DNA of 64,000 bases from Ramlibacter agri (lineage in GTDB: Bacteria; Pseudomonadota; Gammaproteobacteria; Burkholderiales; Burkholderiaceae_C): positions 620,001 through 684,000 of the forward strand of contig NZ_JABBFX010000002.1 of assembly GCF_012927085.1 (NCBI RefSeq). The letters are read 5' to 3'. The position numbers and the translations under genes were made by a program. This document shows positions 51,862 through 60,689 of the stretch, in pieces; positions within the stretch are counted from its first letter, which is position 1; every line of letters starts with the position of its first letter. The notes under the pieces were generated by a model. The model ran no database searches, was not told the origin of the DNA, and saw only the letters and a list, made by a program, of their open reading frames with translations.

Positions 51862-53670
51862 TCACGGCCCCGCCGTCACCTGGTAGATCACCTGCGAACG
51901 TTCCCCGTTGGGGCCGTTGGTGCTGACGTTGATGTTGGCAAAGCGCACCGGCTGGCCGTTGCAGGTGGAGGCGATGTTGACGGTGCCCGATGTGGCCGTC
52001 GGCGCCAGCACACCGCCGTCATCCACGCACTGGAAGCCGGTGCTCAGGGACGGGTCGTCGGTGAAGACGATCACCGACAGCTGCGTGCGCTCCACCGAAT
52101 AGGTGGTCGGCTGGTTCCAGCTCACCGTCACCGTGCCGAAGCGCAGGCTGGTGGCCGTGGGGCTGCTCACGTGGATCAACTCGGTGGTGAAGGCATTCAG
52201 CGGCAGCGTGTAGGCCACCGAGCCGCCTGCCGTCTTCTGCAGCGTGATCGTCACGGGCGTGCCGGCCGCGGGCAGCGGCGGCGCCAGCGGGCCGGTGTTG
52301 GAGAAGAAGGCGTCCAGCTGCACGCCGCCCGGGCGCACGTCGGTGGCGCCTTGCGTGAAGGCCGGAATGCCGAAGCTGGCGGTGGCCGTCACCGAAGCCA
52401 CGGCTCCATGCACCGGCCTGACGTCGAGGTTCACGGCCGGGCCGTTCATGCCGGTGAAGGTGCCCTGGTTGCTGCGGCCTTCGGCCTGCACCGAGAGCGA
52501 TGCGATGCGGCCATCGCCGGCCAGCAGCCAGTTGCTGCCCGAGAGGCGGAAATTGAAGGTGTTGCGCTCGATCTGCGTCTGGCCGTTCTGCGTGGCGACG
52601 AACTTGAGCTGGACCTGCGCCGTGCCGGCCCCCGGATCGAGCGCGAGCAGCTTGTCGACCGACAGCGCGACGCTCAGCCCCTGGAACTGCTGCACCACGC
52701 CGGCGAGGAACTGGTCGCGGTTCAGGCCCTCATTCAGCAGGTTCGGATCGAAGAACGAGACGATGTCGCTGGCGGTCAGCGTGCTGGACTTGCTGTTGAC
52801 GACCGAAGCGAAGGCGGACAGCGTCGCGTTGATGCCATCGACGGCGGCGATCTGCGCGTTGCTGACCGCCGCCACCGAGGTGCTGGAAGCCGTGGTCGTC
52901 ACCGTCCCATTGGTGGTCGTGGAGCTTGCCGTGATCGAGCTGGTCGCCGTGAGGAACGAGAGCGCCGTGGTCTGGGTGGCGGCGCCGGCGTCGAGCACCA
53001 GCACCACGTTGACCGTCCCGTAGCTCACGCGGGTGTGGTCCAGCAACTTGTCGGTGCCGCTGCCGTCGGCCCGGAACGGCATCGAGAACAGGTCGAAGGT
53101 CTTGCCGACCGGCGAGCCGTTGGCGCCGATGGCCAGCTGCAGCAGCGGGAACAGCGTGTCACCCACGGACTGCAGCTGCCGCCGCGTCGGCGCCGGCACG
53201 CTTACCGGGTTGGCGAAACTGCCATCGGCCGACTGGCCTTGCACCTTGTAGTACGAGCGCACCACCAGGTCGGTGAGCGGTGTGACGTTCACCGTGGCGC
53301 TGCGGTTCGCGTCGGTGCTCGCGCTCAGCAGGTTGCCCACCTGCAGCAGGAAGGGCGGCGCGAGGCTCGACGTGTCCAGCGTGAAGTTGCCGCTGACGCT
53401 GGTGGTCGCCGTCGCGGTCTTGTTGGCGCTGTCCTTCAGCGTGACCAGCTGGTTGGCCAGCGGCGCGCCGCTGGCGGCGGTGCCGCTGACCGTGGCGGAC
53501 GGCGCGGGCGCGGGTGAAGGCGCCGGCGCGGGCGCTGGAGCGGGTGCCGCCGAATCGCCGCCGCCGCCACCGCCACCGCCGCACGCGGCGAGCGTGCCGG
53601 CCAGGGCCAGCGAAAAGAGCAGCGCGAGGCGCAGGGACTTGGGAGACGGGGACCGCGTGGCTTCTCTCAT
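51862..53670 (-). CDS. Large low-complexity lipoprotein of unknown function
   Basis: 602 residues from ATG 53670, with GGAGG 8 bases upstream. Signal peptide and lipobox LAACGGGGGGG, then a Pro/Ala linker (APAPAPAPSPAP). An Ig-like carboxypeptidase-regulatory type segment follows (VSGTAASGAPLANQLVTLKDSANKTATATTSVSGNFTLD). The remainder is Ser/Thr-rich beta structure with long ATTQTTALSFLTATSSITASSTTT tracts. No catalytic motif. Probably a surface-exposed outer-membrane lipoprotein. Confidence 0.8.
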   Translation of the reverse strand: MREATRSPSPKSLRLALLFSLALAGTLAACGGGGGGGGDSAAPAPAPAPAPSPAPAPSATVSGTAASGAPLANQLVTLKDSANKTATATTSVSGNFTLDTSSLAPPFLLQVGNLLSASTDANRSATVNVTPLTDLVVRSYYKVQGQSADGSFANPVSVPAPTRRQLQSVGDTLFPLLQLAIGANGSPVGKTFDLFSMPFRADGSGTDKLLDHTRVSYGTVNVVLVLDAGAATQTTALSFLTATSSITASSTTTNGTVTTTASSTSVAAVSNAQIAAVDGINATLSAFASVVNSKSSTLTASDIVSFFDPNLLNEGLNRDQFLAGVVQQFQGLSVALSVDKLLALDPGAGTAQVQLKFVATQNGQTQIERNTFNFRLSGSNWLLAGDGRIASLSVQAEGRSNQGTFTGMNGPAVNLDVRPVHGAVASVTATASFGIPAFTQGATDVRPGGVQLDAFFSNTGPLAPPLPAAGTPVTITLQKTAGGSVAYTLPLNAFTTELIHVSSPTATSLRFGTVTVSWNQPTTYSVERTQLSVIVFTDDPSLSTGFQCVDDGGVLAPTATSGTVNIASTCNGQPVRFANINVSTNGPNGERSQVIYQVTAGP

Positions 53671-53773
53671 GGCACTACCTCCGGGCACGATGCGATGCGT
53701 CAGTTCGCGAATCTATGCCCGGCCCGCGGCGGGCCGACTGCGGAATCGTGCGCCGCGCTTGCGAATCCCGCGC

Positions 53774-54196
53774 TTATTGCAGCGTGTACTCGAGCTGGCG
53801 GCGGTAGTCGCCCGGGGTCTGGCCGAAGGCCTTGCGGAAAGCGGCGATGAACTGGCCGTAGCTGCCGAAGCCGGAACGCTCCGCAATCTCCGCCAGCGTG
53901 GCCTGCGCTTCGGCGGCGATCATGTCGCGGGCCATCTGCACCCGCGCCCGCAGCACGTATTGCCAGAGGCTCTGGCCGGTCGTCCGGTGGTAGCCGCGAT
54001 TGAGGTGGTGCGGGCTGAGGAAGGCCGCGCGCGCGATGTCCTCGATGGCGAAGTCCGCGGCAAGGTTGGCGTGGATGAAGTCCTGCACCTTGCGCAAGGT
54101 GCGCGGCGCGAGCGCACAGGAGCGCCCGGCGGCTCGGGGGTGGGGAGGCGGCGCCTGGATCGAAATTTCGATACCCGATACATCGCGAGCAACCAT
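53774..54196 (-). CDS. AraC-family transcriptional regulator, HTH only
   Basis: 140 residues. After a 35-residue lead the AraC double helix-turn-helix fills the protein: VQDFIHANLAADFAIEDIARAAFLSPHHLNRGYHRTTGQS and AEIAERSGFGSYGQFIAAFRKAFGQTPGDYR. The usual sensor domain is absent, so it resembles SoxS/MarA-size regulators whose activity depends on amount. Its target is unknown; neighbours are a lipoprotein gene and queG. Confidence 0.9.
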   Translation of the reverse strand: MVARDVSGIEISIQAPPPHPRAAGRSCALAPRTLRKVQDFIHANLAADFAIEDIARAAFLSPHHLNRGYHRTTGQSLWQYVLRARVQMARDMIAAEAQATLAEIAERSGFGSYGQFIAAFRKAFGQTPGDYRRQLEYTLQ

Positions 54197-54237
54197 GGGC
54201 GGTCCCTCCGAACGAAATCGAACCTCGTTGCCTCCCG

Positions 54238-55341
54238 TTACTTCACGTTACCACCAAGCTTCGGTGCGCGCAACGCCCACTCCACGTGCTCGCGTACCAC
54301 CGGAGAGGGATGGGAGAGCCTCGCCTGCAAGGCCGCTCGCAGGGCCGGGTCGTCGGCCTGGCGCAGCGCATTGCCCAGCGCTACCGCGATGTTGCGCAGC
54401 CAGCGCTCGTGCCCGATGCGGCGGATCGGGCTGCCTTCCGTGTGGCGCAGGAACTCGTCCTCGCTCCACGCGAACAGTTCGACGAGCTGGCGGCCCACCA
54501 GGGCCGGGCGGGCCTCGAAATCCGGCAGCTCCGCGCGGCCCGCGAACTTGTTCCAGGGGCAGGCCAGCTGGCAGTCGTCGCAGCCGTAGATGCGGTTGCC
54601 CATGAGGGGCCGCAGCTCCTCGGGGATGGCGCCGGGATGCTCGATGGTGAGATAGGAGATGCAGCGCCGCGCATCCAGCCGGTAGGGCGCGACGATGGCG
54701 CCCGTGGGGCAGGCATCCAGGCAGGCCGTGCAAGTGCCGCAGTGGTCGCCGGCCGCTTCGGTCGGCGGCAATGCAAAGTCCACGTAAATCTCGCCCAGGA
54801 AGAACATCGAGCCGCCTTCGCGGTTGAGGACCAGGGTGTGGCGCCCGCGCCAGCCCTGCCCGCTGCGCGCGGCGAGCTCCACTTCCAGCACCGGCGCCGA
54901 GTCTGTAAAGACGCGATGGCCAAAGGGGCCCACCGCCTGCGCGATGCGCTCACTGAGTTTCTGCAGCCGCGAGCGCAGCACCTTGTGGTAGTCGCGGCCC
55001 CGCGCGTAAAGCGAGACGATCGCCTCCTGCGGACGCGCGAGGCGATCGAATTCGATGGCCTGCCAGCCCTGGGGCGTTGTGGCGGGAAGGTAATCCATGC
55101 GTGCGGTAATCACGCTTGTCGTGCCCGGCACCAGTTCCGCGGGGCGTGCGCGGCGCACGCCATGGCTTGCCATGTAGGCCATTTCGCCGTGGAATCCGTT
55201 GGACAGCCACGCAAGAAGCCCGGGTTCGGCTGCGGAAAGGTCGACGCCGGCCACGCCGATTTGGGAAAATCCGAGCTCACTGGCCCATTGCCGGATCTGG
55301 GCCACCAGGAAAGGACCGTCGCTCTGAGCGCCGTTGGACAT
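54238..55341 (-). CDS. queG: Epoxyqueuosine reductase
   Basis: 367 residues. Reduces epoxyqueuosine to queuosine in tRNA, using cobalamin and two 4Fe-4S clusters. Two CxxCxxCxxxCP clusters are visible: CGTCTACLDACPTG and CDDCQLACPWN, with an additional Cys in RRCISYLTIEH. A HEAT-like C-terminus (PSPVVREHVEWAL) fits the family. Divergent from tsaE with 30 bases between starts. Confidence 0.95.
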   Translation of the reverse strand: MSNGAQSDGPFLVAQIRQWASELGFSQIGVAGVDLSAAEPGLLAWLSNGFHGEMAYMASHGVRRARPAELVPGTTSVITARMDYLPATTPQGWQAIEFDRLARPQEAIVSLYARGRDYHKVLRSRLQKLSERIAQAVGPFGHRVFTDSAPVLEVELAARSGQGWRGRHTLVLNREGGSMFFLGEIYVDFALPPTEAAGDHCGTCTACLDACPTGAIVAPYRLDARRCISYLTIEHPGAIPEELRPLMGNRIYGCDDCQLACPWNKFAGRAELPDFEARPALVGRQLVELFAWSEDEFLRHTEGSPIRRIGHERWLRNIAVALGNALRQADDPALRAALQARLSHPSPVVREHVEWALRAPKLGGNVK

Positions 55342-55371
55342 CACGCTTCGATTGTAGGAACGCCCACCCGC

Positions 55372-55815
55372 ATGCGCTGGGCGGACGAGGAGGATACGCG
55401 GGCCTTCGCCGAAAGGCTGGCCCGCAGCCCGGCGCTGGCCGGCGCCTTCATCGCGCTGCATGGCGACCTGGGCGCCGGCAAGACCACCCTGGTGCGCCAC
55501 CTGCTGCGCGCACTGGGTGCGCAGGGCCGCATCAAGTCGCCGACCTATGCCGTGGTGGAGCCCTATGTGCTGCCGCAGTTCCCGGCCTGGCACTTCGATT
55601 TCTACCGCTTCGACGACCCGCGCGAGTGGGAGGACGCGGGCTTCCGCGACATCTTCGCCGGCCCTGGCCTGAAGATCGCCGAGTGGCCCGACAAGGCCGC
55701 GGCCGTGCTGCCCACGCCGGACCTCGACGTGCACGTGGTGCTGGACGACGACGACGCGCACCGCCTCGTCACCGTCACGCCGAACACGGAACGCGGACTG
55801 GAGCTGCTGGCATGA
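55372..55815 (+). CDS. tsaE: tRNA threonylcarbamoyladenosine ATPase TsaE
   Basis: 147 residues. P-loop HGDLGAGKTTLVRH, then IKSPTYAVVEPY, HFDFYRFDDPREWEDAGF and KIAEWPDK, all family hallmarks. Supplies ATPase activity to the TsaB-TsaD complex making t6A37 in tRNA. The amidase gene overlaps its stop as ATGA, a widely conserved tsaE-amiC pairing. Confidence 0.95.
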   Translation: MRWADEEDTRAFAERLARSPALAGAFIALHGDLGAGKTTLVRHLLRALGAQGRIKSPTYAVVEPYVLPQFPAWHFDFYRFDDPREWEDAGFRDIFAGPGLKIAEWPDKAAAVLPTPDLDVHVVLDDDDAHRLVTVTPNTERGLELLA

Positions 55816-57164
55816 AGCGGCGCTCCATCCTCAACGCCGGCACCCTGGTGCTGCTGCTCGGCGCCCAGCAGATCGCCCGGGGCGCCGGCATCGTCGCCGT
55901 GCGCCTGTGGCCAGCCCCCGACTACACGCGCCTGACCATCGAGTCCGACACCCTGCTGGCCAGCAAGCAGCAGGTGGCGGCGGACCGCATGACGCTGGAC
56001 CTGGAAGGCATCGCGCTCGACCCGGCCCTGCGCGAGCTGGTGGGCAAGGTGAAGGCCGACGATCCCTTCATCGCCGGCATCCGCATCGCCCAGGCCGGCC
56101 CGAACACCGTGCGCCTCACCATCGCGCTGAAGCAGGCGGCGCTGCCGCAGGTCTTCCAGCTGCAGCCGGTGGCCGCCTACCAGCACCGGCTGGTGGTGGA
56201 CTTCTATCCGCCCAGGCCGGTGGACCCGCTGGAAGCGCTGATCGCCGAGCGCATGAAGGAGCAGGACAAGCCGCTGGCCATCGCGCCGGCACCGGCCCCT
56301 GCAATCGCCGCCGCGCCCGTGCCCGATCCGCTGGGCGAGCTCATCGCGCAGCAGACGCAGCGTCCGCCGCGCGCCGCCGTGCAGGTCCCCGCCTCCGAAG
56401 TGGCGAAGCCCGCGGTCCCCGCGCTCGCCAATGCCAAGACCGACCGCCTGATCATCGTGGCGCTGGACCCGGGCCACGGTGGCGAGGACCCGGGCGCCAT
56501 CGGCCCGGGCGGCACGCGCGAGAAGGACGTGGTGCTGCAGATCGCGCACCTGCTGCGCGAGCGCATCAACAACATGAGCATCAACGGCAACCCGATGCGG
56601 GCCTTCCTCACGCGCGATGCCGATTTCTTCGTGCCCCTGGGCACGCGGGTGGACAAGGCGCGGCGCGTGCAGGCCGACCTGTTCGTCAGCATCCACGCCG
56701 ACGCCTTCATGACGCCCACGGCGCGCGGCGCCAGCGTGTTCGCGCTGAGCCAGTCCGGCGCCTCCAGCAGCGCGGCGCGCTGGATGGCGGACAAGGAGAA
56801 CAAGGCGGACCTGGTGGGCGGCCTGAACATCAAGGCGCAGGACCAGCACGTGATGCGCGCGATGCTCGATATGAGCACCACCGCGCAGATCAACGACAGC
56901 CTCAAGCTGGGGAGCGCCCTGCTCGGCGAAATGGGCACCGTGGGCCGCCTGCACAAGGGCTCGGTGGAACAGGCCGGCTTCGCGGTGCTGAAGGCGCCGG
57001 ACATCCCCAGCGTGCTGGTGGAAACGGCCTTCATCAGCAACCCCGAGGAAGAAACGAAGCTGCGCAGTTCCGGCTACCAGGAGCAGCTGGCCGATGCCTT
57101 GATCAAGGGCATCGAGCGCTACTTCTCGCGCAACCCGCCGCTGGCGCGCAATCGTCCGCTCTAG
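55812..57164 (+). CDS. amiC: N-acetylmuramoyl-L-alanine amidase, AmiC type
   Basis: 450 residues. The N-terminus MKRRSILNAGTLVLLLG has a twin-Arg, so Tat export is likely. AMIN domain at about 25-140 (localisation to the septum). Ala/Pro linker, then Amidase_3 at about 225-440 with the zinc sites DPGHGGEDPGA, SIHADAF and catalytic Glu in VLVETAFISNPEEE. It splits daughter-cell peptidoglycan in the periplasm. Translationally coupled to tsaE. Confidence 0.95.
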   Translation: MKRRSILNAGTLVLLLGAQQIARGAGIVAVRLWPAPDYTRLTIESDTLLASKQQVAADRMTLDLEGIALDPALRELVGKVKADDPFIAGIRIAQAGPNTVRLTIALKQAALPQVFQLQPVAAYQHRLVVDFYPPRPVDPLEALIAERMKEQDKPLAIAPAPAPAIAAAPVPDPLGELIAQQTQRPPRAAVQVPASEVAKPAVPALANAKTDRLIIVALDPGHGGEDPGAIGPGGTREKDVVLQIAHLLRERINNMSINGNPMRAFLTRDADFFVPLGTRVDKARRVQADLFVSIHADAFMTPTARGASVFALSQSGASSSAARWMADKENKADLVGGLNIKAQDQHVMRAMLDMSTTAQINDSLKLGSALLGEMGTVGRLHKGSVEQAGFAVLKAPDIPSVLVETAFISNPEEETKLRSSGYQEQLADALIKGIERYFSRNPPLARNRPL

Positions 57165-57247
57165 TTTGCAAGACAAACCGACAGGCGCGAGCGCCGGGCT
57201 CCTACATTCCCGCAGAGCGCCTTTTCCTAGAGTCACAGCCACAGGTT

Positions 57248-57264
57248 GCCGCGCCTCCCGCGGC
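57248..57264 (+). promoter_or_regulatory. Leader hairpin before first glycine-zipper lipoprotein
   Basis: GCCGCG pairs with CGCGGC around a CCTCC loop, 32 bases before the ATG and 20 bases before the AAGGAAGG ribosome site. The same hairpin occurs before the second copy (57687-57703), so the leader was duplicated and kept. Confidence 0.6.
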
Positions 57265-57295
57265 TGTCGCAAACGATTCGAAGGAAGGTGAATAT

Positions 57296-57502
57296 ATGAA
57301 GACGAAGATCATCTCCGCGGCTGTCCTCGCCGCTTCCCTGCTGGGCCTGGGCGGCTGCGCCTCGATGGACCGCCAGACCGTCGGCACCGTGGGCGGCGCC
57401 GTCGTCGGCGGCCTGGTCGGCAGCGCCGTCGGCGGCACGGCTGCCACCGTCATCGGCGCCGGCGCCGGCGCGGTGATCGGCAACCAGGTGGCCAAGCACT
57501 AA
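57296..57502 (+). CDS. Small glycine-zipper lipoprotein, copy 1
   Basis: 68 residues. Lipobox LGLGGCASMD (Cys21), then a glycine-zipper 2TM domain (GGAVVGGLVGSAVGGTAATVIGAGAGAVIG). OsmB-like architecture, likely an outer-membrane lipoprotein inserted by its glycine zipper. AAGGAAGGTG precedes the ATG. The second copy lies 228 bases downstream. Confidence 0.9.
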   Translation: MKTKIISAAVLAASLLGLGGCASMDRQTVGTVGGAVVGGLVGSAVGGTAATVIGAGAGAVIGNQVAKH

Positions 57503-57523
57503 GCCTGGCTCAGCGCCAGCGCA

Positions 57524-57551
57524 AGGGCCGGACGCAAGTCCGGCCCTTTTT
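57524..57551 (+). terminator. Rho-independent terminator between the two copies
   Basis: A 10-base stem AGGGCCGGAC/GTCCGGCCCT with a GCAA loop, then five T. It ends the first lipoprotein transcript, so the second copy must have its own promoter. Confidence 0.9.
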
Positions 57552-57686
57552 CTTTGCGCGCCGCAGCGTGCCTCAGCCTGCCGCCTGCGCCTGCATGCAT
57601 CCCTTGCCCGTGACGACAGGGGCCGTCAAGCGCTTCCTACAGTTGCGCACCGCTCCGTTTCCTAAAGTCGTCAGTGCACAAGGTTA

Positions 57687-57703
57687 GCCGCGCCTCTCGC
57701 GGC
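57687..57703 (+). promoter_or_regulatory. Leader hairpin before second glycine-zipper lipoprotein
   Basis: GCCGCG and CGCGGC with loop CCTCT. Upstream, TCCTACA and TTTCCTAAAGTC match TCCTACA and TTTCCTAGAGTC before copy 1 with similar spacing, which may be a shared promoter. Confidence 0.6.
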
Positions 57704-57730
57704 GGGAAAATTCTGAAGGAAGGTGTTTCC

Positions 57731-57937
57731 ATGAAGACGAAGATCATTTCCGCGGCGCTGCTGGCCGCTTCGCTGATGGGCCTGGGCGGCTGCGCCTCGA
57801 TGGACCGTTCGACCGCCTACACGGCGGGCGGCGCGGTGGTCGGCGGCCTGGCCGGCAACGCACTCGGTGGCACCACCGGCACGATCCTGGGCGCCGGCGC
57901 CGGCGCGCTGATCGGCCACGAAGCCGCCAAGCGCTAA
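57731..57937 (+). CDS. Small glycine-zipper lipoprotein, copy 2
   Basis: 68 residues, a close paralogue of copy 1 with the same signal peptide and lipobox (LGLGGCASMD). The glycine-zipper is GGAVVGGLAGNALGGTTGTILGAGAGALIG. Differences fall mostly in the second half. AAGGAAGGTG precedes the ATG by 7-8 bases. Convergent with the dioxygenase beta-subunit gene, overlapping by 4 bases. Confidence 0.9.
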   Translation: MKTKIISAALLAASLMGLGGCASMDRSTAYTAGGAVVGGLAGNALGGTTGTILGAGAGALIGHEAAKR

Positions 57938-58410
57938 ATCGGGTAGATCAGCGAGTTGAGCACCATCTCGCTGTCGTACACGCACAGCCGGCTGGCCAGC
58001 TTCAGGCCAGCCGGCGTGCGTTCCATTTCGTCGATGTACCGGCCCACGTTGTACACCTCGCTGGCATCGCCCGGCCGGGTGCGGAACACCGCATAGTGGG
58101 CCTGGGCGCGGATGCGCCCGTCCTCCTGGCCCAGCACTTGCGCCGGGCTAACCACGTGGCGCGTGTAGTAAGGCCCGTGGTAGATGGTCTGCGTGATGCC
58201 GTACACCCGGTCCTTCATCATCCCCTGGCTTTCCATCGCGATCAGCGCCAGCGGCAAGCCGCGGTCGAAGTTCTCGCGCGCCTGCACCTTGTAGCGGCCT
58301 TCGGGCAGGAAGAAACCAGGCCATTCGTCGAAGCGGCGTTCGTCCAGCACCGCGGCATAGCGCGCGTTGAGCTGGTCGACCTCCAGCTGCAGCAACAGGT
58401 CTTCCCTCAT
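57934..58410 (-). CDS. Ring-hydroxylating dioxygenase small (beta) subunit
   Basis: 158 residues of the SnoaL/NTF2-like beta subunit: LQLEVDQLNARYAAVLDERRFDEWPGFFLPEGRYKV, YHGPYYTRHVVSP, YNVGRYIDEM. Structural partner of the alpha subunit, with which its start overlaps by 4 bases. No ferredoxin or reductase gene is adjacent. The substrate is unknown. Confidence 0.9.
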   Translation of the reverse strand: MREDLLLQLEVDQLNARYAAVLDERRFDEWPGFFLPEGRYKVQARENFDRGLPLALIAMESQGMMKDRVYGITQTIYHGPYYTRHVVSPAQVLGQEDGRIRAQAHYAVFRTRPGDASEVYNVGRYIDEMERTPAGLKLASRLCVYDSEMVLNSLIYPI

Positions 58411-59699
58411 ACGCCCATCACCTTGCGCCAATAGGCGTACATGCTGCGGATCAAGGTCTCCGTGACCATGTGTTCGGTGCCCCCGGTGCCGGTGCCACCC
58501 AGCTCGCACAGCGTTTCGCCGTCCTCGCCCCACTGGCGGAAGCCGTCCTGGCTGAACTGGATCACCTCGCCGTCGTCGGCGCTGACGAAGCCGGCCGGCC
58601 CGAACAGGTTGGCCTGGCGCAGGCGGCGGCGCTGCATTTCCTCGCTGTCGTCGGTGAAGCCGAAATGCGTCCACACGAAGTCGAACTCGCCTTCGCCGCG
58701 CGGCACGATGTGGCGCGTGGACAGCGAGTTCACCTGCTGCTGGATGATGAGGCTGGGGAACAGCGTGATCATCGTCACCGACGGCATGATCTCCGTGCCG
58801 GGGTTCGACGGATCCGGCACCTTCCACCAGGGCTCGGGCACCACGTCCAGGATGCGCGGGTCCTCCAGGCTCATGTTGGCCTTGAAGCTGGTCACGCCCT
58901 GCGTCACCGCCTTGTTCTCGCCGCCGTCGTTGCGGCGCGAGACCATCACGGCATGCCGCCCGTGTTCGTCCATCACCATGCGGCTCTTCTGGTCGGCGCG
59001 CCACAGGCCGAAGGTGACGAACCAGGTGTGGAGCAGGCCCGGGTGGTACGGGTCCTTGATGTTCTCCATCATCAGCTTCCAGTTGCCCGGGATGCGCTGG
59101 CGGTTGTACCCCAGCAGCTGCAGCTGGCGGCCGCCGAAGATGCGGTCCAGCCAGGGCAGGATCTGCGGACCCAGGTACTGCTCCAGCGGCTCGACGCTGT
59201 CGCTGAAGGTGGCGAACACCAGCCCGTGCAGCACCGCGACGCGCAGTCGCGTCAGGCCATGCTGCTTGACGTCGAAGTCCGGCGGCATGCCGCCGTTGAC
59301 CTGGTCGCCCTCCTTCACGCCGTTCTTGAAGGGCAGGCCGGCCAGCTCGCCATCGAGCTTGTAGGTCCACTGATGGTAGGGACAGGTCCAGCTGCGTGCG
59401 TTGCCGTGCGGCTGCTGGCAGAAGCGCACGCCGCGGTGGGCACAGCGGTTCTCCACCACACGGATGCCTTGGTCGCCGAAGCGGTCGCGCACCATGATCA
59501 CCTGGCGCTCGCCGACGTAAGTCAGGCGGAAGTCGCCGGGGTTCGGCACCTCCACTTCCAGGCCCACGTAGCACCAGTGCGGGCCGTAGAAGATCTTCTG
59601 CAGCTCCTGGCTATAGAGCTGCGGGTCGGTGTAGGCCCAGAAGGGCACCCGGCTGGAGCCGGCCCCGCTCCAGCGCGAGAAGGATTCGGGCGCGTTCAT
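58407..59699 (-). CDS. Ring-hydroxylating dioxygenase large (alpha) subunit
   Basis: 430 residues. Rieske 2Fe-2S site Cys86-x-His88 and Cys106-x2-His109 (CAHRG, CPYHQW). Mononuclear iron site in MMENIKDPYHPGLLHTW (Asp and two His). The sequence resembles salicylate/terephthalate/anthranilate-type alpha subunits, but the substrate cannot be assigned. Divergent from the dienelactone-hydrolase-like gene, 89 bases apart. Confidence 0.93.
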   Translation of the reverse strand: MNAPESFSRWSGAGSSRVPFWAYTDPQLYSQELQKIFYGPHWCYVGLEVEVPNPGDFRLTYVGERQVIMVRDRFGDQGIRVVENRCAHRGVRFCQQPHGNARSWTCPYHQWTYKLDGELAGLPFKNGVKEGDQVNGGMPPDFDVKQHGLTRLRVAVLHGLVFATFSDSVEPLEQYLGPQILPWLDRIFGGRQLQLLGYNRQRIPGNWKLMMENIKDPYHPGLLHTWFVTFGLWRADQKSRMVMDEHGRHAVMVSRRNDGGENKAVTQGVTSFKANMSLEDPRILDVVPEPWWKVPDPSNPGTEIMPSVTMITLFPSLIIQQQVNSLSTRHIVPRGEGEFDFVWTHFGFTDDSEEMQRRRLRQANLFGPAGFVSADDGEVIQFSQDGFRQWGEDGETLCELGGTGTGGTEHMVTETLIRSMYAYWRKVMGV

Positions 59700-59788
59700 G
59701 GCGCGAGTATCGCCGTTGCGCCGCGCTACACCATCGGGTGGAATACCGCGTCGCCGGCACTGGCTAGGATGTCGCTCCGGGAGGTCCC

Positions 59789-60685
59789 ATGGCACTCCGA
59801 CGAATCGTCTTCCTGCTGCTGCTCGCCCTCGCCGCTGGCGCCCGGGCCCAGCCCGCCGATCCGCGGCAACTCACCGGCCTGGTCCAGGGCGCGCAGTCGC
59901 TGCAGCCACTGCGCCTGCCCACCGAGGCCAAGGAGCTCGGCCTCTTCTCCGACTTCCACAACGGCCTCTTCAGGCCGGCCGGCGACGGCCCCTTCCCAGC
60001 CCTCGTGATCGCGCATTCCTGCGGTGGCATCCGCGATCCGGAGGCGACGTACTGGGCCCAGGCCGGCCTGAAGGAAGGCTACGTGGTGCTGGTGATCGAC
60101 AGCATGCGCGGCAACCGCAACAACTGCATCCCGCCCGTGCCGATTCCCACCGGCCGCCTGGTGAAGGACCTCTACGACGCCGCGGGGCAGCTGGCACGGC
60201 TGCCCATCGTCGATGCGAAGCGGATGGCGGTGCTCGGCTTCTCGCAGGGCGCCTTCAGCGCGGCGCTGCTGGCCAGTCCCGGCATCAAGGAGGCGCTTGC
60301 CTCTGATGCGCCGCGCTTCGCCGCCACCGCGGGGCTCTACGGCACCTGCCTGTGGCCGGCGGGCACGTTCAAGGGCGTGGACTGGCCGTACCGCTATGTC
60401 TTCTTCGACACCGACCGGCCGCTGCTGTACCTGATGGCCGAGGAGGACCTGGAGGCGTCGTCCTCCTATTGCGACGACACCCTGCCGGCATTGCGCGACA
60501 AGGGCGCACCGGTCGAATGGCACAAGTACCCCGGCGTCACCCATTGCTGGGACTGCTCCGCGCTGGACGGCTTCAGCAAGACCGACTTCCGCGGCACGCG
60601 CATCACGTACCACTACGACAAGGCGGTCACCGAGGATTCGCGCAAGCGGGTGTTCGAGTTCCTCGCGCGGCAGCTGCCACACTAG
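59789..60685 (+). CDS. Exported dienelactone-hydrolase-like alpha/beta hydrolase
   Basis: 298 residues with a signal peptide (IVFLLLLALAAGARA). GxSxG-type nucleophile elbow GFSQGAFSAAL, oxyanion region AHSCGGIRDP, acid LMAEEDLEASS, and His in YPGVTHCWD. Close to DLH-family proteins with periplasmic location. Substrate unknown; its place next to the dioxygenase may be coincidental or indicate aromatic metabolism. Confidence 0.85.
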   Translation: MALRRIVFLLLLALAAGARAQPADPRQLTGLVQGAQSLQPLRLPTEAKELGLFSDFHNGLFRPAGDGPFPALVIAHSCGGIRDPEATYWAQAGLKEGYVVLVIDSMRGNRNNCIPPVPIPTGRLVKDLYDAAGQLARLPIVDAKRMAVLGFSQGAFSAALLASPGIKEALASDAPRFAATAGLYGTCLWPAGTFKGVDWPYRYVFFDTDRPLLYLMAEEDLEASSSYCDDTLPALRDKGAPVEWHKYPGVTHCWDCSALDGFSKTDFRGTRITYHYDKAVTEDSRKRVFEFLARQLPH

Positions 60686-60689
60686 GCGT

